Positions 24,038 through 31,776 of a DNA stretch of 33,587 nt are shown here, in pieces (positions within the stretch are counted from its first letter, which is position 1; the number at the start of each line of letters is the position of its first letter). The translations under genes and the position numbers were made by a program. Source of the DNA: Desulfobacterales bacterium (lineage in GTDB: Bacteria; Desulfobacterota; Desulfobacteria; Desulfobacterales; Desulfosalsimonadaceae); assembly GCA_018399235.1 (NCBI GenBank), contig JAGYOX010000023.1:1-33587 (forward strand), written 5' to 3'. The notes beneath the pieces are model-generated. The model saw only the letters and a list, made by a program, of their open reading frames with translations. It was not told where the DNA came from and did not search any database.

Positions 24038-25963
24038 ATGTTCATTTTTTTTAAAAAATCTGCCTTTCAAACCCTCTTTTTGATTTTATTTATATTTGCG
24101 ATGATCATCGGATTCTCCAGCAGTCCGGTTTTTGCGGCCGACACTGTTGCAATCACTGCCCACCCTTCATCCGGCATAGCCCCCCTTGAAGTCCAATTGA
24201 CTGTTAACTCTGCCCGCAGCTCCAGCATACCTAAAAAATATACAATTAATTATGGAGATGGGAGCGAAAAAGAGAGCTTTGAGACGAATAAATATAGCCA
24301 TACGTTTACACACACATATGGTCCCGGGTTCTTTGAGCCGACAGCCATAGTTGTAAGAGAACTAATCGGCTCCACCCTTCCTTCTGATCCTGCTCCTGTG
24401 ATTGTTGCCAAATGGAAATTCCAAACCGGCGATGAGATAGACTCCTCCCCGGCTATTGGACCGGACGGCACGATATATATCGGTTCCAATACGAACCATC
24501 TAACTGCCATTGATCCGGAGACCGGCCAAGAAATCTGGCACTATATAACCGATGATGATATCTGGTCATCACCGGCTGTCGGACCGGACGGAACAATCTA
24601 TATCGGTTCTATGGATGGCCAACTTTATGCATTTAAACCGAATGGCGATTTGAAATGGTCGTTTTACGCCGGGGATGATATTTTTTCCTCACCGGCTATT
24701 GGCCCTGACGGGCGCATCATCTATATCGGCTCAACCAATGGCACCATGTATGCCGTTAATGCCAGCGGCACCTTGAAATGGGAGTACCCGGCAGGCGGGA
24801 AAATTATTTCATCCCCGTCAATCGGTCATGACGGTATTGAGCACGTTATCTATTTCGGCACTACTGATAAGCATATTTATGCTCTTGCGGCGGATAACGG
24901 GGACCTTAAATGGAAATTTCACACTGACGCTGAAGTATATGCATCGCCCGCCATCGGGCGAGACGGGCGCATCTATGTCGGCGAATGCCGGATTGGAGAC
25001 GTCGACGCTACACATGGTGAAGAATATGATTTTAAGTTTTACTGCCTCAACCCGGACGGAACGAAAAACTGGTCTTATATCCAAGGAACGGGATTTTATT
25101 CTTCACCCGCCATTGGCCCCAACAGGCTTATTTACGTAGGCACATGGGATGGATACTTTTTTGCCTTTAATCCAAATGGCTCGGTCAACTGGTCTACCAG
25201 GCCGGGGCCGCCATACGGGGACATCAACTCGTCGCCGGCCGTGGGTTCGAATGGAGTAGTTTATGTTGGCAGCAAAAAAGAAATGTTCTATGCGTTTGAG
25301 CCCCCCGCGGAGTGGGATGAAAAAGATTGGAACTGGGGATTTCAGACAGGCGATGACATTATTTACTCATCGCCTGTTATAGACGCTGAAGGAACGATCT
25401 ATTTCGGCTGCCGGGATGGTTACCTTTACGCCGTCAATGAGGGGAAAAATATGACCGCAGCGGACAGTTCCTGGCCCATGTTTCGTGGTAATGCAGCGCA
25501 CACCGGGCTTGCGGAAAACATTACGATTTCTGATATTATTTCAACCGACCCAATGGTTAACAGCACCGGCGTAAACAGGAAAATTAAACAAATCAGAATT
25601 AATTTTTCTCCCGACATCGAGCCGAATCAAATTGATATTGACAAATTTAAGCTTAAACAAAAAAAAGGGGATACTGTCGAAGGTTACGCGTATCTTGATT
25701 TTACCAGTTATAATAATGCTGGATACATGCCGACGGCAATTTTTGAAAGGCTTGATGATGAAACCCCGCTGCCATACGAGACAGAATACATTGCCTCCAT
25801 CACATACAAGCCAAAAAGCGAAGATTCAACTGCAGAAGAGGAGGAGGAGGAGGAGGAAAAAAGTTATTCCTTTTCCTTTAGAACTGAAGAGGAACCCGGC
25901 CACTCCCACCATGGCAGCGGAGACGCTACGCTTGGCTGTTTTATAGGAACTATATCGCAATAA
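24038..25963 (+). CDS. Secreted PKD / PQQ-like beta-propeller protein
   Basis: 641 residues with a Sec signal peptide (1-33, ending SSSPVFA|AD). A PKD-like domain (about 36-120, TINYGDGSEKESF) is followed by eight or so PQQ-like propeller blades (about 125-490), each with an SSPAIGPDGTIYIGS-type core. A Big_5-like domain (about 495-610) comes next, then an acidic stretch of nine E residues within TAEEEEEEEEEK coded by GAG triplets. The last residues, GDATLGCFIGTISQ, recall the GCFIATAAYG-type anchor signal seen in this lineage but stop short of the usual membrane helix. The gene ends 9 bases before a long heptamer array, so the anchor may have been lost. The function is probably binding or scaffolding outside the cell. 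No PQQ-dependent catalytic residues were identified. Confidence 0.85.
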   Translation: MFIFFKKSAFQTLFLILFIFAMIIGFSSSPVFAADTVAITAHPSSGIAPLEVQLTVNSARSSSIPKKYTINYGDGSEKESFETNKYSHTFTHTYGPGFFEPTAIVVRELIGSTLPSDPAPVIVAKWKFQTGDEIDSSPAIGPDGTIYIGSNTNHLTAIDPETGQEIWHYITDDDIWSSPAVGPDGTIYIGSMDGQLYAFKPNGDLKWSFYAGDDIFSSPAIGPDGRIIYIGSTNGTMYAVNASGTLKWEYPAGGKIISSPSIGHDGIEHVIYFGTTDKHIYALAADNGDLKWKFHTDAEVYASPAIGRDGRIYVGECRIGDVDATHGEEYDFKFYCLNPDGTKNWSYIQGTGFYSSPAIGPNRLIYVGTWDGYFFAFNPNGSVNWSTRPGPPYGDINSSPAVGSNGVVYVGSKKEMFYAFEPPAEWDEKDWNWGFQTGDDIIYSSPVIDAEGTIYFGCRDGYLYAVNEGKNMTAADSSWPMFRGNAAHTGLAENITISDIISTDPMVNSTGVNRKIKQIRINFSPDIEPNQIDIDKFKLKQKKGDTVEGYAYLDFTSYNNAGYMPTAIFERLDDETPLPYETEYIASITYKPKSEDSTAEEEEEEEEKSYSFSFRTEEEPGHSHHGSGDATLGCFIGTISQ

Positions 25964-25971
25964 AGCATCTA

Positions 25972-26177
25972 ACAAACAAGCACCAAATATAAACACAAAT
26001 CTCAAATCACAAATTACAAACAAGCACCAAATAATAAACAAGCACCAAATCACAAATAACAAATTACAAACAAGCACCAAATAATAAACACAAATCTCAA
26101 ATCACAAATAACAAATTACAAACAAGCACCAAATAATAAACACAAATCTCAAATCACAAATCACAAATTACAAACAA
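25972..26177 (-). repeat. Polymorphic heptamer-word array with ~52-bp higher-order unit
   Basis: Words such as CACAAAT, CTCAAAT, AACAAAT, TACAAAC and AAGCACC follow each other with a mostly 7-base period. The marker TACAAAC recurs at 26015, 26065, 26117 and 26169. This gives a higher-order repeat of 50-52 bases with four occurrences, the last ones nearly identical. The words are the reverse complement of those in the array at 33282-33490. This is not a CRISPR, as there are no unique spacers. Confidence 0.85.
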
Positions 26178-26185
26178 AATCCTCA

Positions 26186-26233
26186 GAGGAATCTTGTTGG
26201 TTAAAAATTTCTCGCTACCGCCCGGAATGACAA
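26186..26233 (-). repeat. Half copy of the CTGTCATTCCGAG repeat
   Basis: Read on the minus strand it runs TTTGTCATTCCGGGCGGTAG then CGAG and ends AAGATTCCTC, matching the left half and centre of the element at 23856-23928 with several substitutions. It sits directly between the two word arrays. Confidence 0.5.
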
Positions 26234-26331
26234 AGGACTCTGGGAGAGACGGACTTTAAACTGCCTTAAAACAACATGCGGAAGACATTTAGATCTGAAA
26301 AAGTTTATAATGAAAAGGTTTGTTTCGAAAA

Positions 26332-26380
26332 TTGGAATTTGGAATTTGTTTGAAATTTGGTGCTTGGGATTTGTGATTTT
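26332..26380 (+). repeat. Short ATTTG-word array, opposite orientation
   Basis: Seven-base words TTGGAAT (twice), TTGTTTG, AAATTTG, GTGCTTG, GGATTTG and TGATTTT follow one another. These are the same vocabulary as the array at 25972-26177 but on the other strand, so the two could pair in a transcript or promote inversion. Confidence 0.65.
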
Positions 26381-26395
26381 AGACAAACATCTGTG

Positions 26396-26466
26396 CCCTA
26401 TACCCTTACCCTATACCCTATACCCTATACCCTATACCCTATACCCTATACCCTATACCCTATACC
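26396..26466. repeat. ACCCTAT heptamer array, about ten copies
   Basis: A nearly perfect run of CCCTATA units, with one six-base unit CCCTTA early on, ends at 26466, 3 bases past the glycosyltransferase stop codon. The unit resembles some eukaryotic telomere repeats in composition, but nothing else here suggests a chromosome end. Confidence 0.9.
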
Positions 26467-26469
26467 ATC

Positions 26470-27420
26470 TTAATCCTTATCATGATCCATTTCCATCCGC
26501 CTTATCCTCAACAATGCTTCCTCAATCAATTTTCGGTTGAATGAAATGACATCGCCTAAAAGGCCCACAATCATTATCTGGAATCCCAGAAGAAAAAGAA
26601 TGGCCGCCAGAATCAGGGATTGAATATGTCCACCGCCTTGGCCAGCCAGATAGAAAATCAAAAACCGCACAGAAGGGATAAGCGCCCCGATAATACAAAT
26701 CATCCCAATGATAAAAAAAGCCCGCAACGGCTTGAACATCGCGTACATTCTAACCATTGTGGAGATCTGCTGCACGATAAAGCGGGGAAGACTTTTAATT
26801 AACCGCGAGTCCCGGGTTTTGGGGTTTGTTCCCACCGGCACGCTGGCTATCTTCAACTTCTTATTCCCCGCCTGTATAATTGTTTCCACCGTGTAAGAGT
26901 ACGCTGATACGATATTGGTCTGCATGGCCGCCTCCCTTGAAAACGCCCGGAAACCGCTTACTGCATCCGGCACCTTAGTGCCGGAAAGTAGCCTGACCAC
27001 CATGCTTCCCGTTTTCTGAAGCTTTTTTTTTATAAAACTGAAATCGTCTATGGTTTCCGTCTTCCGGTCGCCTACCACGATATCCGCTTCCTCTTTTATA
27101 AGCGGCTGTACTAACTTGGCAATATCCGCCCCCTGATACTGATTGTCGCCGTCCGTATTGACGATAATATCCGCCCCCAAATCCAAACAGGCATTTAATC
27201 CGTACATAAAAGACATGGCCAAACCCTTGTTGCCGCGGTTCTGAACGATATGATCCACGCCCACCTCTCTGGCGACGTCAACCGTTCGGTCCGTGCTCCC
27301 GTCATCAATAATCAAAACCTCAACAGAATCAATCCCCTCAATATCACGGGGGATATCTCTCACGGTTTGCGGCAGGGTCTTTTCTTCATTAAAGCAGGGG
27401 ATCTGGACAATTAATTTCAT
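26470..27420 (-). CDS. Family 2 glycosyltransferase with C-terminal membrane segments
   Basis: 316 residues. The GT-A fold begins at MKLIVQIPCFNEEKTLPQTV and includes VLIIDDGSTDRT, NKGLAMSFMYGL and the metal-binding VNTDGDNQY. Two hydrophobic hairpins near the C-terminus (about 230-295) anchor it in the membrane. This is the dolichyl/polyprenyl-phosphate sugar transferase pattern (DPM1/ArnC/GtrB-like). It probably moves a sugar from a nucleotide donor to a lipid phosphate. I chose ATG 27420, preceded by AGAAGAAAG. A longer reading to 27498 only translates the heptamer repeat upstream and should be ignored. Given the nearby sugar-nucleotide genes it may use their product. Confidence 0.88.
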   Translation of the reverse strand: MKLIVQIPCFNEEKTLPQTVRDIPRDIEGIDSVEVLIIDDGSTDRTVDVAREVGVDHIVQNRGNKGLAMSFMYGLNACLDLGADIIVNTDGDNQYQGADIAKLVQPLIKEEADIVVGDRKTETIDDFSFIKKKLQKTGSMVVRLLSGTKVPDAVSGFRAFSREAAMQTNIVSAYSYTVETIIQAGNKKLKIASVPVGTNPKTRDSRLIKSLPRFIVQQISTMVRMYAMFKPLRAFFIIGMICIIGALIPSVRFLIFYLAGQGGGHIQSLILAAILFLLGFQIMIVGLLGDVISFNRKLIEEALLRIRRMEMDHDKD

Positions 27421-27438
27421 GGCAACACTTTCTTCTAA

Positions 27439-27478
27439 CCTTAAACTGTAAACCGTGAACTGTGAACCGTGAACTTTT
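27439..27478. repeat. GTGAACC-type heptamer array
   Basis: Words CTTAAAC, TGTAAAC, CGTGAAC, TGTGAAC and CGTGAAC run between the ankyrin gene (stop at 27479) and the glycosyltransferase start. It is one of at least four arrays with this vocabulary in the window (29139, 32363 and about 33495). Confidence 0.8.
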
Positions 27479-29104
27479 TCATTTCTCAAGCATCTCAACT
27501 ATTTCTGAATAACCGTTTTCACGCGCTACACTGAGCGGGGAACTGTCCCGAAAATTCTTTATATGCGGATCCGCACCATTTTTAAGCAGCAACTCGACAA
27601 GTTTCGGGTTATTTCTGTGAACGGCTTTCAGAAGCGCGGTTTCGCCAAAGGAGTTTGCCGCATTCACATTGGCACCATTAGCAAGCAACAATTCTGCCAT
27701 TTCATAATCTTCGTTGGCTGCGGCATAAATAAGGGCCGTCCATCCCTCGTAATTGGACTTATTTACATCTGCGCCATTTTCCAGTAAAAGCTTAACATAT
27801 TCAAGATGTTGGTTCTCACATGCGGTCATCAATGCCGTCTGATCGTTTTCATCCCTCAGGCTGATATCCGCCCCTGAGTTAATCAGTAATTGCATCAAAT
27901 CATTATGGATATTTTCTGCCATCTCACATGCTATTATAAAGCGTTTTTCAACATCTGGTTCTAACTCAATTGACTTTTCTTTAAACTCTTCCGACACCTC
28001 ACCTTTCTGGCTGCATATGTTCATGATTACCGTCTGTTGCCTATTATCAACCGTATTAACTCCCACCCCTGAGTCCAGCAACAATTTTGATGTGCGCAAG
28101 TAGTCTTTCCTCAATTGATCGACCATTGATCGAAATTGAGCCTCGGCAATATCAATAGAAAGCCTGCTTTGTTCCAAAGCATCATAAAATCTACTTATGT
28201 CTTCAGGATGACTGTATCCGGGTGCTATAGACTCCAAGTTTACTGACAACTCATATAAACTAATTTTTTCATCGGGATCTTCCACTTTTGCATCCGCCAC
28301 CCGCCTATATAAATTATCAATTATCGTATAATGGTTTGTTCCAGCAAGAATTGAAAGCGCATTATCGCCATTCCCATTTTTAGCAGAAATGTCAATACCC
28401 GCATCAATCAACATCTTGACCAGCCCATAGTTTGCCTTCTTTGCCGCCAAGTGCAAAGCTGAACTACCCTTAACATTTGTAACATCAAGGTTGCCATCTT
28501 GGTTAAAAATCCTTCCGGCTTCTTTAGTCTCATTTTCAGTAGTATCAAGATTTGCCCCGCTTTCGATAAGAAGCGCAGCAGCCGCTGCGTTTTCGTTTTC
28601 AATTGCAATAAAAAGCGGCGGGCTTCCATCTTCAGCCCTGCTACCAATATTTGCACCATTATCGAGCAATAACTCAATTACGTCTGTGTCTCCGTTTTTA
28701 GCAGCAAAATGGAGCGCAGAAAAACCTTTCTTATCTTTCAATGAAAGGTCTGCCCCCTCATCAATTAAAAAGCCGGCAACGGGTTCATGCCCATTGGAAG
28801 CCGCACCCATCAATGCTGTCATGCCAAACTTATTTGATAAATTAACGTCCGCGCCTTTGCTCACCAAAAGCTTCACGATATCCAAATGCCCTTCTTGAGA
28901 CGCCGCCAATAAAGCGAACTCATCCTCCTCAGTCACGAAGTTAACATCCGCGTTTCCCCGCAGTATCTCTTTGGCTTTAACCATATCCCCATTCTCTGCC
29001 GCTGTTATTAGAGGATCTTTGTTTTGGATACCGAACATAACGCATGCCGGTAAATACAAGGCCAGCATACAGAAAGCAAGAACTGTTAATTTAGTCTTAG
29101 ACAC
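27479..29104 (-). CDS. Ankyrin-repeat lipoprotein
   Basis: 541 residues. The N-terminus is a lipoprotein signal: a short charged start, a hydrophobic core and the lipobox LPAC with C21. The mature protein should be lipid-anchored; an outer membrane location is suggested by the absence of aspartate at +2. Ankyrin repeats run from about 30 to 265 and again from about 340 to 541, each with the GADVN...G.TALM/LH.AA pattern, for example GADVNKSNYEGWTALIYAA. A region of about 70 residues between them (about 265-340) has no clear repeat. The GTG start at 29104 is supported by GGAGGAGG six bases upstream. It likely binds other proteins. The partner is unknown. Composition is more AT-rich than the left half of the window. 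Confidence 0.88.
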   Translation of the reverse strand: MSKTKLTVLAFCMLALYLPACVMFGIQNKDPLITAAENGDMVKAKEILRGNADVNFVTEEDEFALLAASQEGHLDIVKLLVSKGADVNLSNKFGMTALMGAASNGHEPVAGFLIDEGADLSLKDKKGFSALHFAAKNGDTDVIELLLDNGANIGSRAEDGSPPLFIAIENENAAAAALLIESGANLDTTENETKEAGRIFNQDGNLDVTNVKGSSALHLAAKKANYGLVKMLIDAGIDISAKNGNGDNALSILAGTNHYTIIDNLYRRVADAKVEDPDEKISLYELSVNLESIAPGYSHPEDISRFYDALEQSRLSIDIAEAQFRSMVDQLRKDYLRTSKLLLDSGVGVNTVDNRQQTVIMNICSQKGEVSEEFKEKSIELEPDVEKRFIIACEMAENIHNDLMQLLINSGADISLRDENDQTALMTACENQHLEYVKLLLENGADVNKSNYEGWTALIYAAANEDYEMAELLLANGANVNAANSFGETALLKAVHRNNPKLVELLLKNGADPHIKNFRDSSPLSVARENGYSEIVEMLEK

Positions 29105-29138
29105 GTAAACCTCCTCCGGCTAAAAGAACAACTATAAC

Positions 29139-29241
29139 TTACACCCTACACCTTAAACTGTGAACCTCTGGAAGGCCAAAGCCTTCCTCTACATTGGCTT
29201 ATACCTTGAACCGTGAACTGTGAACCGTGAACCTCGAATCC
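29139..29241. repeat. GTGAACC-type array with an embedded TGTAG palindrome (copy 3)
   Basis: Heptamer words (CTTACAC, CCTACAC, CTTAAAC, TGTGAAC) run up to 29168. The palindrome GGAAGGCCAAAGCCTTCC (29170-29187) and TCTACATTGG follow, and then CTTGAAC, CGTGAAC, TGTGAAC and CGTGAAC to 29233. The palindrome is the dispersed family in minus orientation, with CCAAAG at its centre where other copies have CTTCAG or CTGAAG. It appears to have been inserted in, or to have seeded, the array. Confidence 0.75.
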
Positions 29242-29247
29242 TATATC

Positions 29248-30435
29248 TTACCCCCATTTGATTCCCTTGAAAATCACATCTTCCCTGATATTTTCCCTGT
29301 ATTCAGCCACAACCGCAAACATGCCTTCCAATACCTCATCCGTTAAATAATGAGGCTCCACTCCGATATCAATCAGTCCCTGGTAGGTAGGATTATAATA
29401 GTGGTTTTCGGCTTCTCTTCGTGGATTTTCAAGATGGTCCACCCGCACCTCGTAACCCAGCTTTCGGCCCACTTTCTGAACCCACTCCGCCAGTTCGTTG
29501 GCGCTGAAGGTCTCCATTATCTGGTTGAAAATCCGCAGTTCTCCCTTTTCCGCCAATGTTTCAGCCGCCTTGTAAACACACTGCAGCGTGTCGTTTATAT
29601 TTAAATACCCGCGCGTCTGGCCGCCCTTGCCATACACGGTCAATGGGTAACCGATTACGGCCTGAACCACAAACCGGTTCAGAATGGTACCAAAAATTTC
29701 ATCATAATTAAAAATGGTCCACAGCCTATCATCGATCTTAGATTCCTCTGTCTCAAGGCCATATACCGGCCCCTGCATCAAATCCGTCACCCGCAGATCC
29801 CACATCCGCACCCCAAACCACAAAAGATCCGTATCCATAATTTTGGTGGTATGGTAGAGGGAACTCGCCTGACGGGGAAAAAGAAACCGATGGCTCCGTC
29901 CTTTATGGTTGATATCGATCCACCCCTCCTCGATATCTATATCAGGGGTGCCGTACTCTCCCATGGTCCCCACCTTGATGATGTGCATCGAGCGGTCAAA
30001 ATCCCTTGCCGCAAACATCAGGTTGTTGGTTGTGAGCAGATTGTCCTGGATGGTGATATTGGCATACTTGTAATTGATTAATGAATACGGCGCAGACGGC
30101 TGCTCGGCATAATGCACCACGGTTTCGGGGATACCCGTAAAAGCCTTATCAACCGCCCACGTATATTCAACCCGGCCTGAAAAAAGTGAGCGCATAATTT
30201 CAGGATCCGTCAGATCGCCGATCACCACCTTGATTTCGCGGCCGGTATGTCGGTGCCAAATTTTCGCCCGCTCAACAAGCGTCGGCACCGGGTATAGCAT
30301 GCCAACGTCCAGTTCCGTGCAGGCATTGCGGCGGAAATAGTTATCAACCACCGTAACGTCATACCCGCGTTGCGAAAAATACATGGCAGTGGGCCACCCC
30401 AAATACCCATCACCACCAAGAATTAATACATGCAT
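29248..30435 (-). CDS. sqdB: UDP-sulfoquinovose synthase (SQD1/SqdB family)
   Basis: 395 residues, the extended SDR enzyme that makes UDP-sulfoquinovose from UDP-glucose and sulfite. The NAD site is GGDGYLGWPTA near the N-terminus. Catalytic residues are T157 (KVGTMGEYGTP), with M158 and E160 beside it, and Y194-x3-K198 (SSLYHTTK). Long blocks specific to the family are present: RNACTELDVGML in place of the plant RRLFDHQLGLESL, EQPSAPYSLI, QASSLYHTTK, PLTVYGKGGQTRGYLNIND and NPRREAENHYYNP. The match to plant SQD1 over these blocks is strong. No sqdX/sqdD/sqdC partner for classical sulfolipid is nearby. The neighbours are a dehydratase and a polyprenyl-type glycosyltransferase, which suggests sulfoquinovose in a glycan, as with Agl3 of Sulfolobus. 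Confidence 0.87.
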   Translation of the reverse strand: MHVLILGGDGYLGWPTAMYFSQRGYDVTVVDNYFRRNACTELDVGMLYPVPTLVERAKIWHRHTGREIKVVIGDLTDPEIMRSLFSGRVEYTWAVDKAFTGIPETVVHYAEQPSAPYSLINYKYANITIQDNLLTTNNLMFAARDFDRSMHIIKVGTMGEYGTPDIDIEEGWIDINHKGRSHRFLFPRQASSLYHTTKIMDTDLLWFGVRMWDLRVTDLMQGPVYGLETEESKIDDRLWTIFNYDEIFGTILNRFVVQAVIGYPLTVYGKGGQTRGYLNINDTLQCVYKAAETLAEKGELRIFNQIMETFSANELAEWVQKVGRKLGYEVRVDHLENPRREAENHYYNPTYQGLIDIGVEPHYLTDEVLEGMFAVVAEYRENIREDVIFKGIKWG

Positions 30436-30483
30436 GCCTTCATCCTATACGCTTAAACCGTTAAGTTCCCTGGAAGTGATCCC

Positions 30484-30501
30484 CCCGGACCGCCGTCCGG
30501 G
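30484..30501. repeat. Hairpin CCCGGAC-CGCC-GTCCGGG
   Basis: A perfect 7-bp GC-rich stem with a 4-base loop in the gap upstream of the sqdB-like gene. No T-run follows on either strand, so a terminator role is weak. It may be a further dispersed repeat. Confidence 0.55.
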
Positions 30502-30533
30502 ACCGAGCCTAAAAGTAACTTCTGTTACGAGGT

Positions 30534-30577
30534 AAAGGCACTAAGGCACTAAGGCACTAAGGCACTGAGGCACTAAG
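30534..30577. repeat. AAGGCACT 8-base tandem array
   Basis: Units of 8 bases, AAGGCACT repeated with one GAGGCACT near the end, give about five and a half copies. It is one of the few arrays in this half that does not have a 7-base period. It runs directly into the GGTATTA-type array at 30573. Confidence 0.8.
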
Positions 30578-30623
30578 CTTTTGATTTTTTTAACCTAATA
30601 CCTAATACCCAATACCTAATACC
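30573..30623 (-). repeat. Inverted copy of the GGTATTA array and its flank
   Basis: On the minus strand this reads GGTATTA, GGTATTG, GGTATTA, GGTATTA and then GGTTAAAAAAATCAAAAGCT followed by TAG. The same words and flank occur at 22844-22895. The flank shares about 22 bases outside the repeat, so the two arrays come from a common longer unit and did not arise separately by slippage. Confidence 0.8.
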
Positions 30624-30635
30624 TTGAAGTTACTT

Positions 30636-30662
30636 AGAAGGCTGAAGCCTTCCACTACATTG
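30636..30662 (-). repeat. Dispersed TGTAG palindromic repeat, copy 4
   Basis: AGAAGGCTGAAGCCTTCC then ACTACATTG is the reverse complement of the core and left end of the element at 22965, with one mismatch in the stem. It ends just before the 3' end of the dehydratase gene. Confidence 0.7.
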
Positions 30663-30673
30663 ATTAAGTGAAT

Positions 30674-31753
30674 TTACGGAAAATACCTTTCCGCCGGGTT
30701 CTCCCTCCCCAAATGACCACCCTCCAACAATTGATTGGAAACCAGGAATGTTTTCAACTCATCCTTGGTCATCTGCCTTTCGTTCGCGGAATTATAGGGG
30801 TTGGTCACCGTCTGGGAGACAATATCCGGATAGCTGTAGTCAATCTCCTGATAAATTGATCGAAACGCCGGGATAACCGCAAAGTAGTCCTTTAATTCGA
30901 TGGCCCGCCGGGTTTCCTCAGTATTCATCAACTCCTCATACATTTTCTCCCCAGGCTTTGTGCCGATGATCTCAATGGATATGTCACCCTCCTTGTACCC
31001 AAAAGAAGGGGCCAATTCCTCAATCATAATCTCGGCCAGATCTTTTATCCGGATAACCGGCATTTTTGTAATAAAGACCTCCCCGCCCCGGGCATAGCCG
31101 GCCGAATCAATAACCAGCTGAACCGCCTGGGGAATGCTCATAATGAAGCGGGTCATCTCCGGATCGGTCAGCGTCACCGGCCCGCCCCGCTTAATCTGCT
31201 CACGGAATACCGGCACCACCGATCCCCTGGAACCCATCACGTTGCCGAACCGGGTGGACGCGTATATATTGCCGCCCTTGCTGTAATTGGCATTGGCGGC
31301 GGTAACAATCCGCTCGCCCATCAACTTGGAGGTTCCCATCACATTGGTGGGATTGACCGCCTTGTCCGAACTGGTAAAAATAAATCTTTCAACCGGGTTT
31401 TCCGCCGCCGCGGTGATCAGGTTGTTCACCCCGATGATATTGGTCTGCACCGCTTCAAACGGTGAGCGCTCGCACAGTAATACATGCTTGAACGCCGCGG
31501 AATGAAACACCACATCGATCCCCTTAAGACACCGATGGACCTTGTCTGAATCCCGGATGTCCGCCAGATAAAACCGGGTATTTCCGGACCCGGCAAACCG
31601 CTGCTCCAAAAAAAACAGCTCGCTTTCATTGTTGTCAATGCCCACAAGCTCGCCGACCTGATAATCCTCAAGCAGCTGCCGAATCAACTCCCGGCCGATA
31701 GTGCCGCAGGCGCCGGTGACAAAAACGCGTTTGCCCTTTATATGCCTATCCAT
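30674..31753 (-). CDS. UDP-sugar 4,6-dehydratase (soluble CapD/WbpM-like)
   Basis: 359 residues, an extended SDR of the polysaccharide-biosynthesis (CapD/FlaA1) family without the N-terminal membrane domain of the long CapD/WbpM proteins. The NAD site is GACGTIG (14-20). The catalytic region is FTSSDKAVNPTNVMGTSKL, where methionine (M139) stands in place of the usual tyrosine ahead of K143. This is the S-M-K triad described for WbpM. Further family blocks are RFGNVMGSRGSVVP and GTKPGEKMYEELM. It would convert a UDP-N-acetylhexosamine, probably UDP-GlcNAc, to a 4-keto-6-deoxy sugar, an early step in surface glycan synthesis. It lies upstream of the sqdB-like gene on the same strand, with a 238-base repeat-rich gap between. 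Confidence 0.88.
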   Translation of the reverse strand: MDRHIKGKRVFVTGACGTIGRELIRQLLEDYQVGELVGIDNNESELFFLEQRFAGSGNTRFYLADIRDSDKVHRCLKGIDVVFHSAAFKHVLLCERSPFEAVQTNIIGVNNLITAAAENPVERFIFTSSDKAVNPTNVMGTSKLMGERIVTAANANYSKGGNIYASTRFGNVMGSRGSVVPVFREQIKRGGPVTLTDPEMTRFIMSIPQAVQLVIDSAGYARGGEVFITKMPVIRIKDLAEIMIEELAPSFGYKEGDISIEIIGTKPGEKMYEELMNTEETRRAIELKDYFAVIPAFRSIYQEIDYSYPDIVSQTVTNPYNSANERQMTKDELKTFLVSNQLLEGGHLGRENPAERYFP

Positions 31754-31776
31754 CTATCCCGAAATCTCCCATTTAA

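Larger units (their letters stand above)
25964..26469. other. Repeat-filled intergenic region
   Basis: These 506 bases between the convergent PQQ and glycosyltransferase genes contain no gene. They are a patchwork: the ATTTG-type word array (25972-26177), a half copy of the CTGTCATTCCGAG repeat (26186-26233), a shorter array of the same words in the other orientation (26332-26380), and the ACCCTAT heptamer array (26396-26466). No intrinsic terminator is evident. Confidence 0.7.

Noticed and set aside
24170-25470. PQQ-dependent dehydrogenase
   Set aside because: The blades are of the PQQ-like structural type. I see no catalytic aspartate, vicinal disulfide or haem motif, so a binding or scaffold role is more likely.
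25972-26177. CRISPR-like array
   Set aside because: The repeat words are 7 bases long, polymorphic and contiguous. There are no unique spacers and no cas genes.
26396-26466. Telomere-like ACCCTAT array marking a linear chromosome end
   Set aside because: The array lies between two ordinary genes inside the window, with sequence continuing on both sides.
27421-27498. N-terminal extension of the glycosyltransferase
   Set aside because: The extra residues (KVHGSQFTVYSLRLE) are translated heptamer repeat. A normal start with a purine-rich site lies at 27420.
30484-30501. Rho-independent terminator at the GC-rich hairpin
   Set aside because: No T-run follows the stem on either strand.
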